A stretch of 64,000 bases of DNA from CAVRAW01 sp963716135 (lineage in GTDB: Bacteria; Planctomycetota; Planctomycetia; Pirellulales; JADZDJ01): positions 1,860,001 to 1,924,000 of the forward strand of contig OY970289.1 of NCBI GenBank assembly GCA_963716135.1, given 5' to 3'. The notes under the pieces were generated by a model, which was not told the DNA's origin, did not search any database, and saw nothing but the letters and a program-made list of their open reading frames with translations. Both the position numbers and the translations under genes were made by a program. This document shows positions 16,814 through 27,642 of the stretch, piece by piece (the first letter of the stretch is position 1; each line of letters begins with the position of its first letter).

Positions 16814-17836
16814 ATGTCAGCTCGACGAGCAGTGGTAGTGCTATGCGCCTTGGGCGCGTGCCTATGGATGGGGAGGCTGGCGATCGGTGAAGAGCAACAG
16901 TTGGCGATCGGCCAGGAACAGCCGGTCGTGCTGTTTGCGGCCCCTGGTTGGGACGTGGTCGACGTCAGCTACAACGCTCCGGAAAAGGCCGCTGCTCCAG
17001 GCGGGGATTCTGCGAAGGGAGACTCTTGCTCCAACGGCAATTGCGCCTATGGGTGCTGTTGCCAGCCGGTTTGGCGCTGGACCGCCGGGGTGGAAGCCAC
17101 GTACATGGACGTCGTGCTGCGCGGCGTGCAAAACATCGGCATGGACCCCGCCCCGCGCATTTGGCTGGGCGTGGAAAACTGCAACGGCTGGGGCGGGCGC
17201 GTGCGGTACTGGCAAATTTCCGCCAGCGAATTCTTCGTCAACGCTCCGCTGACGAGCAGTCCCTCGCCGACGGACGTGTTCGATCAGCTTTTCGATCTGA
17301 ATCTGTACACGATCGACCTGGAAGCCACCAAGCGCGGCGAACTGGGCGAATGGGATTGGCTAGCCTTCCTTGGCGGGCGATATGCCGGCTACAAGAACGA
17401 AACTGTGACCGACATTTCCGACACCACCTTCTCCAACGTGTTTGTCGACGACATTCACGCCCAGGCCGGCGGCATCACGACAGGCATCGAGGCCAGTCGG
17501 CCGATCGGCTGGGGGCCGCTGGCGGTTTATGGCGGAGTGCGCGTTTCGCCGCTGTGGGGCAATGCCGACAACTTCCACGTGGCGCGGTTCAATTCAACTG
17601 GCTCGCCCACGACGCAGATCATCGGCACAGCGACCGATTTGGATTTGACGATTTGGGAAGTGCAAGTTGGTTTGCAGTGCTCGAAGTACATCGCCTGCTG
17701 CAACGGCACGGTCTTTGGCCGCGTCGGGTTTGAATACCAGGCTTGGGACTTCTACAACAACACGAATCAAGCGGAGGTGCCGCTGCACGATTTGGATCTG
17801 TATGGCGTAGCGGTTTCGCTGGGGATTACGCGGTAA
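16814..17836 (+). CDS. Cys-rich outer-membrane beta-barrel-like protein, paralogue 1
   Basis: 340 aa. A signal peptide ends around residue 25 (LGACLWMGRLAIG). A Cys-rich segment follows at ~74-87 (CSNGNCAYGCCCQ), then the barrel-like domain starts WRWTAGVEATYMDVVL. Repeated alternating beta motifs include PAPRIWLGVENCNGWGGRVR, LYTIDLEATKRGELGEWDWL, AGGITTGIEASRPIGWGPLA and VFGRVGFEYQAWDF. It is clearly related to the next gene and both match planctomycete outer-membrane/BBP7-like proteins. The Cys cluster just ahead of the barrel could bind metal or form disulphides. ATG 16814 has AAGGAG upstream. An intrinsic terminator follows. Confidence 0.65.
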   Translation: MSARRAVVVLCALGACLWMGRLAIGEEQQLAIGQEQPVVLFAAPGWDVVDVSYNAPEKAAAPGGDSAKGDSCSNGNCAYGCCCQPVWRWTAGVEATYMDVVLRGVQNIGMDPAPRIWLGVENCNGWGGRVRYWQISASEFFVNAPLTSSPSPTDVFDQLFDLNLYTIDLEATKRGELGEWDWLAFLGGRYAGYKNETVTDISDTTFSNVFVDDIHAQAGGITTGIEASRPIGWGPLAVYGGVRVSPLWGNADNFHVARFNSTGSPTTQIIGTATDLDLTIWEVQVGLQCSKYIACCNGTVFGRVGFEYQAWDFYNNTNQAEVPLHDLDLYGVAVSLGITR

Positions 17837-17872
17837 GCTAACCCCCCTCATTCAATCATCACGCTCCACAAG

Positions 17873-17903
17873 CCCAGGGGTCGCGAGCCCCTGGGTTTTT
17901 TTT
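17873..17903 (+). terminator. Rho-independent terminator
   Basis: CCCAGGGG and CCCCTGGG form an 8-bp stem with a 7-nt loop, followed by eight T residues. It lies 36 nt after the stop of the first Cys-rich outer-membrane gene. It is the clearest intrinsic terminator in the window and separates the two paralogues into different transcripts. Confidence 0.9.
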
Positions 17904-18224
17904 GCGCCTTGTTGCTGGCGACTGCGATGGCTGCGCGCACGCCAAAAGAATCCGCGCTCAGGGGCGCGAATCGCCCGTTTCTTTTGCCGCGTGGCTGACT
18001 GCTATTCGCTGTGCTGGCACTGGCGGCAAGTGCGAATTGCCGACACTTTTTGGCATTCCGAGGCGGCGAGGCAAAATTTTCCGGTTCCGAAAACTGTGCG
18101 GCCAATTCCGCGGATACTGCATATGCCGTCTATGCGATGGCGATAAATCGACCGGGGAAGATTCTCGTCAGTTTGCGGCAATTGCAGTCAAGTTGCCGCT
18201 GTCGGGGCGGAAAGGATTTTGTTG
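17904..18224. promoter_or_regulatory. Leader region of second outer-membrane gene
   Basis: About 320 nt between the terminator and the second Cys-rich outer-membrane gene. It has an open frame on the plus strand with unusual residue content and no recognisable start, which I do not accept as a gene. It probably contains the promoter and an mRNA leader. Confidence 0.35.
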
Positions 18225-19291
18225 ATGTCAGTTCGACATCTGGCGGTGGGGGTATGTATTTCACTGTGCGCAATCGCAGTTAGCAGCTTAGCAGAGGCGC
18301 AGGAACACTCGATTGAACTAACATCCGCCGGGGCCGCCGAGATCAGCGACGGCGGCTATCTGCACCGCGACGAGGGCACAAGCCAAACCGCCTGCGAGAG
18401 CCACGATTGTTGCGCTACTGGAAATTGCGAATGTAGCCACGCTTGCCACGGCGAGGAATGCTGTTGCGGGCACGATTGCGGGCCCTATTGGCACTGGACC
18501 GGCTGCGTCGAGGCCACATATTTGGATCCGCGGTTTCATGCCAGCGGCAACCCGGAGGCGGATACAACACTGCGCACGATCGACCCCGGTTGGACCGCCG
18601 CGCCGCGGATTTGGCTGGGCGTGGAAAATTGCAACGGCTGGGGCTCACGCGTTCGTTACTGGCAGCTTAGCGACGAACAAAGCCGTTTCGACATCACAGA
18701 TTTCCAGCCAGGCAGCATTTTTGACGCTTCCCAAACTCTGAAAATGTACGATATCGACCTCGAGGGAACCAAACGGATGGAACTGGGATGCTGGAACCTG
18801 CTGGGCAGCTTCGGCGGACGCTTCGGTTCCTTGGAACGACTGGTGTCCGCAAGCGCATTCGATACTTCGCCTCCCGCCGATTCCTTTGTCGTCCACCTCA
18901 ATAACCAAACCAACGCCGGAGGGATTACCGGAGCGGTCGAATTGAGCCGGCCCATTGGAATCGGATGCTGGGAAGTGTTTGGTCTATTTCGGGGTTCAGA
19001 GCTCTGGGGCGACACCAATGCGTCCTTCGCCATGCGCGAGAACAACAACGGTACGCCAAGCACCAACTCCTTTTCAGGCCGCTTTGACGCCGATCTGACC
19101 ATCTGGGAAGCGCAAGTGGGCTTGCAGTGCTCGAAGAACGTGGACTGCTGGCACGGAACGGTACTTGCCCGCTGTGCGTTTGAGTATCAGTCGTGGAACT
19201 GGTCGGTCCCTGGCGGAAATCCGGGCGGGGGCGCCATTCTTGATCCCGGCGTCGAACTCTACGGTGTGGCGTTTGCCGTGGGATTTACACA

Positions 19292-19295
<4 letters not shown>
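18225..19295 (+). CDS. Cys-rich outer-membrane beta-barrel-like protein, paralogue 2
   Basis: 356 aa. Signal peptide (HLAVGVCISLCAIAVSSLAEA) then a polar stretch and a striking Cys/His segment, about residues 52-86, with at least twelve Cys (pieces: CESHDCCATGNCECSHACHG, EECCCGHDCGPYWHW). The barrel-like part repeats the landmarks of the gene upstream: CVEATYLDPRFH, APRIWLGVENCNGWGSRVRY, MYDIDLEGTKRMELGCWNLL, AGGITGAVELSRPIG, DLTIWEAQVGLQCSKNVDCW. The Cys cluster is much larger than in paralogue 1. Its stop overlaps that of the convergent NHL gene. Function unknown; I infer surface localisation. Confidence 0.65.
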
Positions 19296-20926
<1,631 letters not shown>

Positions 20927-21350
20927 GAGGTTGGCCGTCGAGATGAGCTTGTTTTCGTGGAGCATCCTACCGCAAAACGTCTGGTTTTCTGATCCCCCGA
21001 GGCAACAGCGGCAAAGGGGAATCGCCCTTTTACTACGCAGCCTGGGAAGAGTTGGCGGACACGCTGTCATGCCGGAGGGGGGGCCGTCGTGGTAAAATAC
21101 GCCGATCCAACCGATGCTCGGCAAATTGCCTTTTGCTGAAGGGGCTTATGATCCGAATATTCCGAATATCCGCGCTTCTATGGGGCAAGGTACAAGTTGA
21201 CTTATCAAAAATGTAACCATAGATTTTCACAGCATTTAGGGCCGACGCCGTGATTTCCCGGGGGCGTCGAAAGGGGCGACACGCTGAGCGTCGCCCACGC
21301 TGCTGAAAGCCGTGAGAGATAGCTGGACTGCAAGTCGCCGCTAGGGCGTA
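20927..21350. promoter_or_regulatory. 424-nt divergent spacer
   Basis: It lies between the NHL lipoprotein gene (leftward) and the DUF1573 gene (rightward). No credible gene is seen. A GGCGAC...GTCGCC hairpin occurs around 21276-21295. The part near 21150-21230 is less G+C-rich than the surroundings and is the likeliest place for promoters. Confidence 0.35.
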
Positions 21351-22449
21351 ATGCTTTTGGAGAATCTGTTCGTGCGACGTCATGTTCTGGTTGCCTGGCT
21401 GGTCTTGCTGGCGTGCGCTACGACTGCGCCGGCCCAGGAATGGGCTCGCAAAATGTTCAGCGACACCAGCCACGACTTCGGCGCGGTCGCCCGCGGCGCC
21501 AAGGCCCAGTATCACTTCAAGTTCAAGAACATCTACGAGGAAACGGTGCACGTGCTGGCGATCCGCAGTAGTTGCGGGTGCACGACGCCGGAAGTCACTC
21601 GCTCGGAATTGAAGACCTGGGAGACCAGCGACGTAATCGCCACGTTTAATACGTCCGCGTTTTTGGGGCAGCACTCCGCCACGATCACCGTGGAGTTCGA
21701 TAAGCCGTTCCACGCCGAAGTGCAATTGCAGGTGTACGGCAACATTCGCAGCGACGTCGTGCTGCAGCCGGGGCAGGTGGAGCTGGGGTCGATCGACTCC
21801 GGGCAGCCGGTGGAAAAAATCATCACGGTAACGCACACGGGACGCCAGGATTGGAAGATTACCGACGTGCGCAGCGCCAACACCAACTTTGAGGTGGAGG
21901 TGAACGAAACTCGCCGCGCACAAGGGAGCGTGACGTACGACCTGTCGGTGCGGCTGAAGCCGACTTCGCCCGTCGGTTACATCAACGATCAATTGTTCTT
22001 GATGACCAACGATCCGCAGACCGCCCAAATCCCGATCGACGTGGAAGGGCGCGTGGTGGCGGGGGTCGAAGTCAATCCGCCGTCGCTATCGCTGGGAGGC
22101 GCTGATGCCGGGGCAGAAAGTGACCAAGAACATCGTGGTGCGCAGCAAACGGCCGTTCCGCGTGCTCGACGTGCAGTGCGCCGACGGATTCACTTGCAAA
22201 GTTCCCGATGCGGCCCGCGAGGTGCAGTTGATTCCCATCACGTTCAAAGCGGGGGATCAGCCGGGGAAATTAGTGAAGAAGATCCACATCAAGACGGATC
22301 TCGGCGAAAACGCCGTGCCCGACGTCACGTGCCAGGCGACGATTCTGGATTCGTCGGACTCGGCGGAAACCGCTAGCCACGAATCGCCGGCAGAGGCTGG
22401 CGAGAAGGCTCCCGTCACAACGGGTTTCCGCGGCCATCAAGGCGACTGA
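21351..22449 (+). CDS. DUF1573 secreted protein (one indel)
   Basis: Restored length 365 aa. Signal peptide (HVLVAWLVLLACATTAPAQ), then repeated Ig-like/ASH-type domains. The first carries the DUF1573 signature FSDTSHDFGAVARGAKAQYH and FKNIYEETVHVLAIRSSCGC. A second unit has VELGSIDSGQPVEKIITVTH and TNFEVEVNE. The frame breaks near 22098, where one extra G separates PPSLSLG from ALMPGQKVTKNIVVRS. The restored C-terminal domain ends in a Glu/Ala-rich tail. DUF1573 proteins are very common in planctomycetes and are thought to be exported, but their function is unsettled. Confidence 0.85.
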
Positions 22450-22481
22450 GCAAAGTTGAGTCCGCCGGTAGCCGCGCTCTC

Positions 22482-22688
22482 TCAGTTGCCGATCTTCTGG
22501 CCTGATTTCAACGGCGCGATGGTCACCAGCGGCTTTTGCGCCGGCAACCCATGGTTTTCGCTTGCCGGGCAACTGCCGCAAGCGCTGCCGCAGCCGGCGC
22601 TGCGGCGACCGGCCACGAATTTCCAAGAGCGCCGGCCGAGATAGGCGGCGGCCAGGGCGACGATGAATAGCGCCACGTAGGTTTGCAT
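22482..22688 (-). CDS. FeoB-associated Cys-rich membrane protein
   Basis: 68 aa. A single N-terminal membrane helix (VALFIVALAAAYLGRRSW) is followed by a Cys cluster, GCGSACGSCP, and a short tail. This matches the small FeoB-associated Cys-rich membrane protein found after feoB in many bacteria, whose job is thought to be in iron(II) handling next to the FeoB channel. It starts 4 nt after the feoB stop on the same strand and is the last gene of the feo operon. Confidence 0.88.
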   Translation of the reverse strand: MQTYVALFIVALAAAYLGRRSWKFVAGRRSAGCGSACGSCPASENHGLPAQKPLVTIAPLKSGQKIGN

Positions 22689-22692
22689 GCGG

Positions 22693-24942
22693 TTAGCTGA
22701 TTAGCCAGGTGCCGATTTGGTAGGTCGCCATTGCGCCGAGATAGGCCAGGACGGTCATGTAAGTGAAGGTGAAAATGGGCCAGCGCCAGGAGTTTGTTTC
22801 GCGCTTGATCACCACCAGCGTGGCGGCGCACTCGGCGCACAGGGCGAAGAAGACCATCAGGCTTAGCGCCACCGGCACCGTGAACACGGGGCGTTGGCTG
22901 CCGTCCCACGTGGCGTTGCGCAATTGAGTTTGCAATTGCAGCTTGCCTTCATTCTCTTCCAGATCGACGTCGCCCAAGTTGTAAATCACGCCCAGCGTGC
23001 CCAGCACGACTTCGCGCGCAGGGAAAGAGGCGATCGCCGCGCAGCCGACGCGCCAATCCCAGCCCAGCGGCTTGACGGCCGGCTCGATGAATTTTCCCAT
23101 GTGCCCCAGGATGCTGTAGCGCTGATAGGCGCCTTTGAGCAATTGGTCGTGCTCGTCGGGATTGTTGTAGCGGGCAATTTCGGACTGGATGAATTGGCGG
23201 TGCGGGCTGTCGGCCGGCAGTTCGCCAAGTTGCGCTTGAAGCGCGGATTTTTCTCGGGCCAGGTTTTGCTCGGCGGTGGCCGGGTTGTGCGGATAGTAAA
23301 GCAGCGCCCAGACGACGATCGCCACGGCAACGATCAGGGTACCGGCGCGGCGCACAAACGACCAGCCTCGCTCCAACATCCGATGCAGCACCAAGGCTGG
23401 CGAGGGGAATTTGTACGGGGGCAGTTCCATCACAAACGGCGGCGTCGTGCCGCGCAGAATCGTGCGCTTCAGCACCAGCGCCACGATCACCGCCGCCACA
23501 ATGCCTACCAGGTACATGCCAAACAGCGTCAGGCCGCGGGCCAGCGCGCCGCCAGGGATGAACGCAGCGATCAACAGCGTGTACACCGGCAAGCGCGCTG
23601 AGCAGCTCATCAACGGCGCCACCAGCACGGTGGTCAGACGATCACGGCGATTCTCGATTACCCGCGCCGACATGATGCCGGGAATCGCGCAGGCGAACGA
23701 CGACAACAGCGGGATGAACGATTTTCCGCTGAGTCCCACGCGGACCATCAGCTTATCCATCAGATACGCCGCCCGGGCCATGTAACCGCAATCTTCAAGG
23801 ATGGCGATGAACATGAACAGGATCAGGATTTGCGGCAGAAAGACGATGACGCTGCCGACGCCGCCGATCAAGCCATCGACCAAGAGCGATCGCAAGGCCC
23901 CTTCGGGCATGGCGGCCTTGGTCCAGTTTTGAACGAGTTGCGCTCCCGTGGCGATCCAATCCATCACCGGCTTGGCGAAGACAAAGATCGACGAAAACAG
24001 CACGAACATCACCGCCGCGAAAATCACAGTGCCCAACAGGCGGTGCGTGAGCACACGGTCGATCTTGTCGGTCAGCGTTTCGGGATGTTTCCACTGACGT
24101 GCGCAGACGCCCTCCAGCATGCGGCCGGCCCAGGAGTAGCGAGCAATGGCTTCGACGGCCGGCACGGGGCAATCGCATTGCGCCAATCGCAGCCGGGCGG
24201 AAACAAGTTCATCGGCCAGTTGGCCATTGAGGTTGGGTCCACTTTTGATCGCGCCCGATTGTTGCAAATAACCGCTGGTGTCCAGCAGCAAGCGCTCGAC
24301 GAGGTAGCGTGGAACGGCGTGGCCGTTGCTGGAATCAGCGTTGAGCAGCGATTCCAATTGCGAAACTTCGGCGCGAAAGGGTTCGGGAAACGGGCTTTCC
24401 GAGGGCGGACGGCGGCGACCGATTTCACCGGCCAAGGCGGTTTTCAATTCGGTCAGTCCGCGGCGCTTATTGGCCTGCAGCGCGACAACGGGGATACCCA
24501 GGTGCTGTTGGAGCCGTTGGGTGTCGATCTTCATGCCTCGCGCCTTGGCGATGTCGATCATGTTCAGCGCCAGCACGGTCGGCAGGCCCAGTTCCAACAC
24601 CTGGCTGACCAAATACAAATTCCGCTCCAAATTGCTGGCATCGACGATGCAGATGACGGCATCGCAGGGGGCCGTGTCGTCGCGGCGGCCCAGCAGCACG
24701 TCGACCACGACCATTTCGTCGGGCGAATGCGGCGCCAGGCTGTAGGTGCCCGGCAGGTCCACCAGCGCCCAGCGCTCGTGCGCATGATGCAGATGGCCGA
24801 TTTTCTTTTCGACCGTGACGCCGGGATAATTGCCGATGCGTTGCCGCACGCCGGCCAGCGCCGTAAAGAGGGTCGATTTGCCGGTGTTGGGATTACCGAC
24901 CAGCGCGACCGTGATCGTGCCTTGTTCCGCGGCGACAGACAT
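22693..24942 (-). CDS. feoB: Ferrous iron transporter FeoB
   Basis: 749 aa. Cytosolic G domain: VALVGNPNTGKSTLFTALAG (G1), NYPGVTVEKKIGH (G2), DLPGTYSLAPHSPDE (G3), ALNMIDIAKARG (G4-like). A helical linker is followed by the polytopic membrane part with two gate regions, for example FLPQILILFMFIAILEDCGY and ACAIPGIMSARVIENRRDRL with the conserved Cys. FeoB uses GTP hydrolysis to gate iron(II) uptake across the inner membrane. It lies 15 nt after a feoA gene and before the Cys-rich partner. All normal features are present and the length is typical. Confidence 0.97.
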   Translation of the reverse strand: MSVAAEQGTITVALVGNPNTGKSTLFTALAGVRQRIGNYPGVTVEKKIGHLHHAHERWALVDLPGTYSLAPHSPDEMVVVDVLLGRRDDTAPCDAVICIVDASNLERNLYLVSQVLELGLPTVLALNMIDIAKARGMKIDTQRLQQHLGIPVVALQANKRRGLTELKTALAGEIGRRRPPSESPFPEPFRAEVSQLESLLNADSSNGHAVPRYLVERLLLDTSGYLQQSGAIKSGPNLNGQLADELVSARLRLAQCDCPVPAVEAIARYSWAGRMLEGVCARQWKHPETLTDKIDRVLTHRLLGTVIFAAVMFVLFSSIFVFAKPVMDWIATGAQLVQNWTKAAMPEGALRSLLVDGLIGGVGSVIVFLPQILILFMFIAILEDCGYMARAAYLMDKLMVRVGLSGKSFIPLLSSFACAIPGIMSARVIENRRDRLTTVLVAPLMSCSARLPVYTLLIAAFIPGGALARGLTLFGMYLVGIVAAVIVALVLKRTILRGTTPPFVMELPPYKFPSPALVLHRMLERGWSFVRRAGTLIVAVAIVVWALLYYPHNPATAEQNLAREKSALQAQLGELPADSPHRQFIQSEIARYNNPDEHDQLLKGAYQRYSILGHMGKFIEPAVKPLGWDWRVGCAAIASFPAREVVLGTLGVIYNLGDVDLEENEGKLQLQTQLRNATWDGSQRPVFTVPVALSLMVFFALCAECAATLVVIKRETNSWRWPIFTFTYMTVLAYLGAMATYQIGTWLIS

Positions 24943-24957
24943 GGTGTTCGACGGACG

Positions 24958-25212
24958 CTAGGAGGGTGTCGTGGGGGCGGTGGAGTTGGAATTTTCCAGT
25001 TCGACCCGCTGGGCTTCGCTTTTGCGCACGCTGAGTCGATATCCGCGCAGTTCCAGTTCGATCGGATCGCCCAAGGGGGCGGCGCCCAGCACGTGCACGG
25101 CCACGCCGGGGGTGAGTCCCATTTCCATCAGGCGCGTGCTGATCTCGTCGTGCCCTGTGACCCGCGCCACTCGGCCGTGTGCGCCGATCGACAAGTGCGC
25201 GAGCGTGGCCAC
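24958..25212 (-). CDS. feoA: FeoA family protein (second copy)
   Basis: 84 aa from GTG 25212, which lies 2 nt after the stop of the preceding feoA, with GGGAG upstream. It is an SH3-like FeoA domain: LAHLSIGAHGRVARVTGHDE, RLMEMGLTPGVAVHVLGAAP, then DPIELELRGYRLSVRKSEAQ. FeoA interacts with FeoB and supports iron(II) transport. Two separate feoA genes precede one feoB here, which implies a heteromeric or specialised pair. Confidence 0.9.
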   Translation of the reverse strand: MATLAHLSIGAHGRVARVTGHDEISTRLMEMGLTPGVAVHVLGAAPLGDPIELELRGYRLSVRKSEAQRVELENSNSTAPTTPS

Positions 25213-25214
25213 GG

Positions 25215-25457
25215 CTATTCTCCCGGACGCACCAGCACGTTGAGCAATTCGCAGCCGCGGATGCACAAAGTGTGACCCAGCAAGCGGACAATGCAGGGGC
25301 TGCCCGAACGGACCATTTCGAGGCAGGCGCCCTTTTGCAGGCCGAGCTCCTTGAGACGATGCACCTGGTCGGGGTTGCCGACCAGTTCAGTGATGGTCGC
25401 GCGGTGACCGCCTTCGAGCTGGCAGAGAGGTATCGCGTGAGTTTCGTGGGCGAGCAT
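25215..25457 (-). CDS. feoA: FeoA family protein (first copy)
   Basis: 80 aa if started at ATG 25457 (MLAHETHAIPLCQLEGGHRA). FeoA/SH3-like domain: ATITELVGNPDQVHRLKELG, LQKGACLEMVRSGSPCIVRL, LGHTLCIRGCELLNVLV. An ATG at 25487 is also in frame, but that start would place a Fur-box-like palindrome inside the first codons. The shorter start leaves the palindrome in the leader, as expected for an iron-regulated promoter. It is first in the feoA-feoA-feoB-Cys-rich operon. Confidence 0.85.
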   Translation of the reverse strand: MLAHETHAIPLCQLEGGHRATITELVGNPDQVHRLKELGLQKGACLEMVRSGSPCIVRLLGHTLCIRGCELLNVLVRPGE

Positions 25458-25471
25458 GGCGGTGGGCGAAT

Positions 25472-25486
25472 TGAGACTCAGTCTCA
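25472..25486. promoter_or_regulatory. Fur-box-like 7-1-7 palindrome at the feo operon
   Basis: TGAGACT-C-AGTCTCA is a perfect 15-nt inverted repeat. It has the 7-1-7 layout of Fur boxes (model TGATAAT-n-ATTATCA), with matches at the outer TGA/TCA. It lies 15 nt upstream of the preferred start of the first feoA. An iron-responsive operator is a reasonable inference, but the inner bases depart from the classical box. Confidence 0.55.
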
Positions 25487-25571
25487 TATTGGAAACCCTG
25501 ATTGTAGAGCGCGCCAATCGGGAATGCAAGCGGTCGGAAGACCTTCGCCGATCGTGCTGGGCGTTTCCCCG

Positions 25572-26045
25572 CTATTCCGCCGGCGGATTCAGGTTCGATG
25601 GCACGAGGCCGGTGGGGAGAATCTTGGCGAAATGGAACGGATCGACGCGGAATCCCCAGAACAAAATGGCATAGCCCAAAAGCAAACCGGCGATGCCTCC
25701 CAAAATGATTTTCACCAGTTCCACCAGCAGGTGCTTTTGCCTGGGAGAAATGCGTTGGGCCATCGACTCGGGAGCGTGCGGAATGGAGGCAAAGTGCGTG
25801 GCCAGATGCGGAACTTCCTGAAGCGTTGGAAAATCGGGAGCGTGTGTTTCGGAACTCGCATTGGTGTGGGCCGGTTGATCTTTCGGTGCTGCGATGACTT
25901 CCAGGGATGGCGGCACGATTTCCAGCGCGGCTTGCAATTGGTACTGAGCCCCGCACGTCGGACAGCGGACCGACGATTGCGGATCGATCGCTTCGCCAAC
26001 TGCGACAGCGCCGCGACATTTGGGGCAAGCGGCGATGGTTGCCAT
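25572..26045 (-). CDS. Zinc-ribbon protein with one C-terminal membrane helix
   Basis: 157 aa. An N-terminal zinc ribbon (CPKCRGAVAVGEAIDPQSSV then CPTCGAQYQLQ) has the CxxC...CxxC layout of MJ0042-type ribbons. A ~60-residue variable linker follows, then a membrane helix (VKIILGGIAGLLLGYAILFW) near residues 113-132. This is a common planctomycete architecture of unknown role. It lies between the M32 carboxypeptidase and feo genes on the same strand; the 8-nt gap to the carboxypeptidase stop suggests a shared transcript. Confidence 0.75.
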   Translation of the reverse strand: MATIAACPKCRGAVAVGEAIDPQSSVRCPTCGAQYQLQAALEIVPPSLEVIAAPKDQPAHTNASSETHAPDFPTLQEVPHLATHFASIPHAPESMAQRISPRQKHLLVELVKIILGGIAGLLLGYAILFWGFRVDPFHFAKILPTGLVPSNLNPPAE

Positions 26046-26053
26046 GCGAGGAG

Positions 26054-27571
26054 TTAGTGGTTAGCGGCCAGGCCGTGCAGCGGACCGAATTTTCCGCGCA
26101 GATGTTGCATTAATGCTTGATGCGACAGGGGCCGGCCGGTGACGCGCTGCACTAGTTCGTCGGCGGTGTAACATTGGCCGGCGCGGTGAATTTTTTCGCG
26201 GAGCCAATTGCGCAAGGGTTCGAACTGGCCGGCGGCGAATTGCTTGTCCAGCCCGCCGAGTTCTTTGTCGGCCGTTTGGAAAAACTGCGCGGCGTACAGG
26301 TTGCCGAGCGAGTAGGTGGGGAAATAGCCGATCAGGCCGTGGCTCCAGTGGATGTCTTGCATCACGCCCTCCGAATCGTTGGGCGGCGTCAGGCCCAGGT
26401 AGTGCTGATATTTTTCGTTCCAGGCGGCGGGGAGATCGGCGACTTTGAGATCATCGTTGACCAGGGCCTGTTCCAGCTCGAACCGCGCCAGGATGTGCAA
26501 GTTGTAGGTGGCTTCGTCGGCCTCGACGCGGATGAGCGACGGCCGCACGTCGTTGATGGCCCAATAAAAATCCTCCATCGGCACGTTGCCGAGAGCATGG
26601 GGAAATGCCCTTTGCGCCGCCGGATAGAAATGGTGCCAGAACGATCGGCTGCGCCCGACCAGGTTTTCCCACATTCGCGACTGCGATTCGTGGATGCCCA
26701 GCGACACCGCGTCGCCCGGCGGCAGGCCATACCACTCGGTGCGCAGCCCTTGATCGTAAATGCCGTGGCCGGCTTCGTGCAACGCGCCGAAGAAGGCGCC
26801 AGGGAAATGCCGCTGATCGTAGCGGGTGGTAATGCGGCAGTCGTGCGGACCTTGGGTCGAGCAGAATGGATGGTTGGTGACATCGAGGCGCCCGCGGTGA
26901 AAATCGAACCCGATGTCCGCGCAGACGTCGCGGGCAAATTGTGCTTGCGATTCGATCGGATAGCTCCGGGTAATGATTTCGACATTCGGCGAGCGGCCGC
27001 TATCGCGAATTTCCGCCACCAGCGGCACCAGTTGATCGCGCAGGCCAGCGAGCACTTTAGCGACGTCCGAAGTGAGCGCGCCCGGCTCGAAATCGTCCAA
27101 CAGTGCGTCGTACGGACACTCCGGGTACCCGATCGCCGCGGCTTGTTCGCGCTTGAGCTGGAAAGTTTTTTCCAAGAGCGGTTTGAGTGCGGCGAAATCG
27201 TTGTTCGCCCTAGCGATACCCCAGGCTTGCTGACCGAGGATCGACAGGCGGGCCAACTCTTCGACCAGCTTTTGGGGCAATTGCACGCGGCGATCGTATT
27301 GGCGTTTCAATTCGCGGGCCGTCGCGCCGCGGTCGCTGTGCGGATCGGGCTTGGATGCCAGAAGGGTATTGAGCCATTCGCCTAGTTTCGGATCGGTGCG
27401 GCGGCGGTGGATCATGCCGGCCATGAGCGCGATTTGGTCGGCCCGATATTCGCCCGCCGCCGGCGGCATGATCGTGCGCTCGTCCCAACCCAAAAGCGCT
27501 TCGATGGAGTTCCACATCGCCGTTTCACGGCAGTGGTCGGCGAGCTGGGTGAAGGTGGATTCGAGGTCCAT
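26054..27571 (-). CDS. Carboxypeptidase, peptidase family M32
   Basis: 505 aa, the usual length for thermostable carboxypeptidase Taq-type enzymes. The zinc-binding motif is visible in GALHEAGHGIYDQGL (H-E-x-x-H), followed by GLPPGDAVSLGIHESQSRMW, which carries the third ligand Glu and the HES signature. Other M32 blocks: FCSTQGPHDCRITTRYD and WSHGLIGYFPTYSLGNLYAA. The enzyme removes C-terminal residues from peptides in the cytosol. A 7-bp-period array lies 3 nt upstream of its ATG in place of a clear ribosome binding site. Confidence 0.95.
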   Translation of the reverse strand: MDLESTFTQLADHCRETAMWNSIEALLGWDERTIMPPAAGEYRADQIALMAGMIHRRRTDPKLGEWLNTLLASKPDPHSDRGATARELKRQYDRRVQLPQKLVEELARLSILGQQAWGIARANNDFAALKPLLEKTFQLKREQAAAIGYPECPYDALLDDFEPGALTSDVAKVLAGLRDQLVPLVAEIRDSGRSPNVEIITRSYPIESQAQFARDVCADIGFDFHRGRLDVTNHPFCSTQGPHDCRITTRYDQRHFPGAFFGALHEAGHGIYDQGLRTEWYGLPPGDAVSLGIHESQSRMWENLVGRSRSFWHHFYPAAQRAFPHALGNVPMEDFYWAINDVRPSLIRVEADEATYNLHILARFELEQALVNDDLKVADLPAAWNEKYQHYLGLTPPNDSEGVMQDIHWSHGLIGYFPTYSLGNLYAAQFFQTADKELGGLDKQFAAGQFEPLRNWLREKIHRAGQCYTADELVQRVTGRPLSHQALMQHLRGKFGPLHGLAANH

Positions 27572-27574
27572 AAA

Positions 27575-27609
27575 GAAGGCAGAAGGCAGAAAGCAGAAGG
27601 CAGAAGTCT
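27575..27609 (+). repeat. 7-bp-period array directly upstream of M32 gene
   Basis: Heptamers GAAGGCA, GAAGGCA, GAAAGCA, GAAGGCA, GAAGTCT run 3-38 nt upstream of the carboxypeptidase ATG. The unit is close to that of the array in front of trmD (AAGGCAG), read on the same strand relative to the gene. Confidence 0.65.
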
Positions 27610-27642
27610 AAGTGCCGAGGTTTGATGCTAGTCGGAATGATA

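Noticed and set aside
17902..18225. 107-aa ORF between the two Cys-rich outer-membrane genes
   Set aside because: It begins right at a strong terminator, lacks a ribosome binding site and has no family character.
23830..25275. 481-aa plus-strand ORF
   Set aside because: Antisense to feoB and feoA, whose motifs are clear; no domain in the shadow frame.
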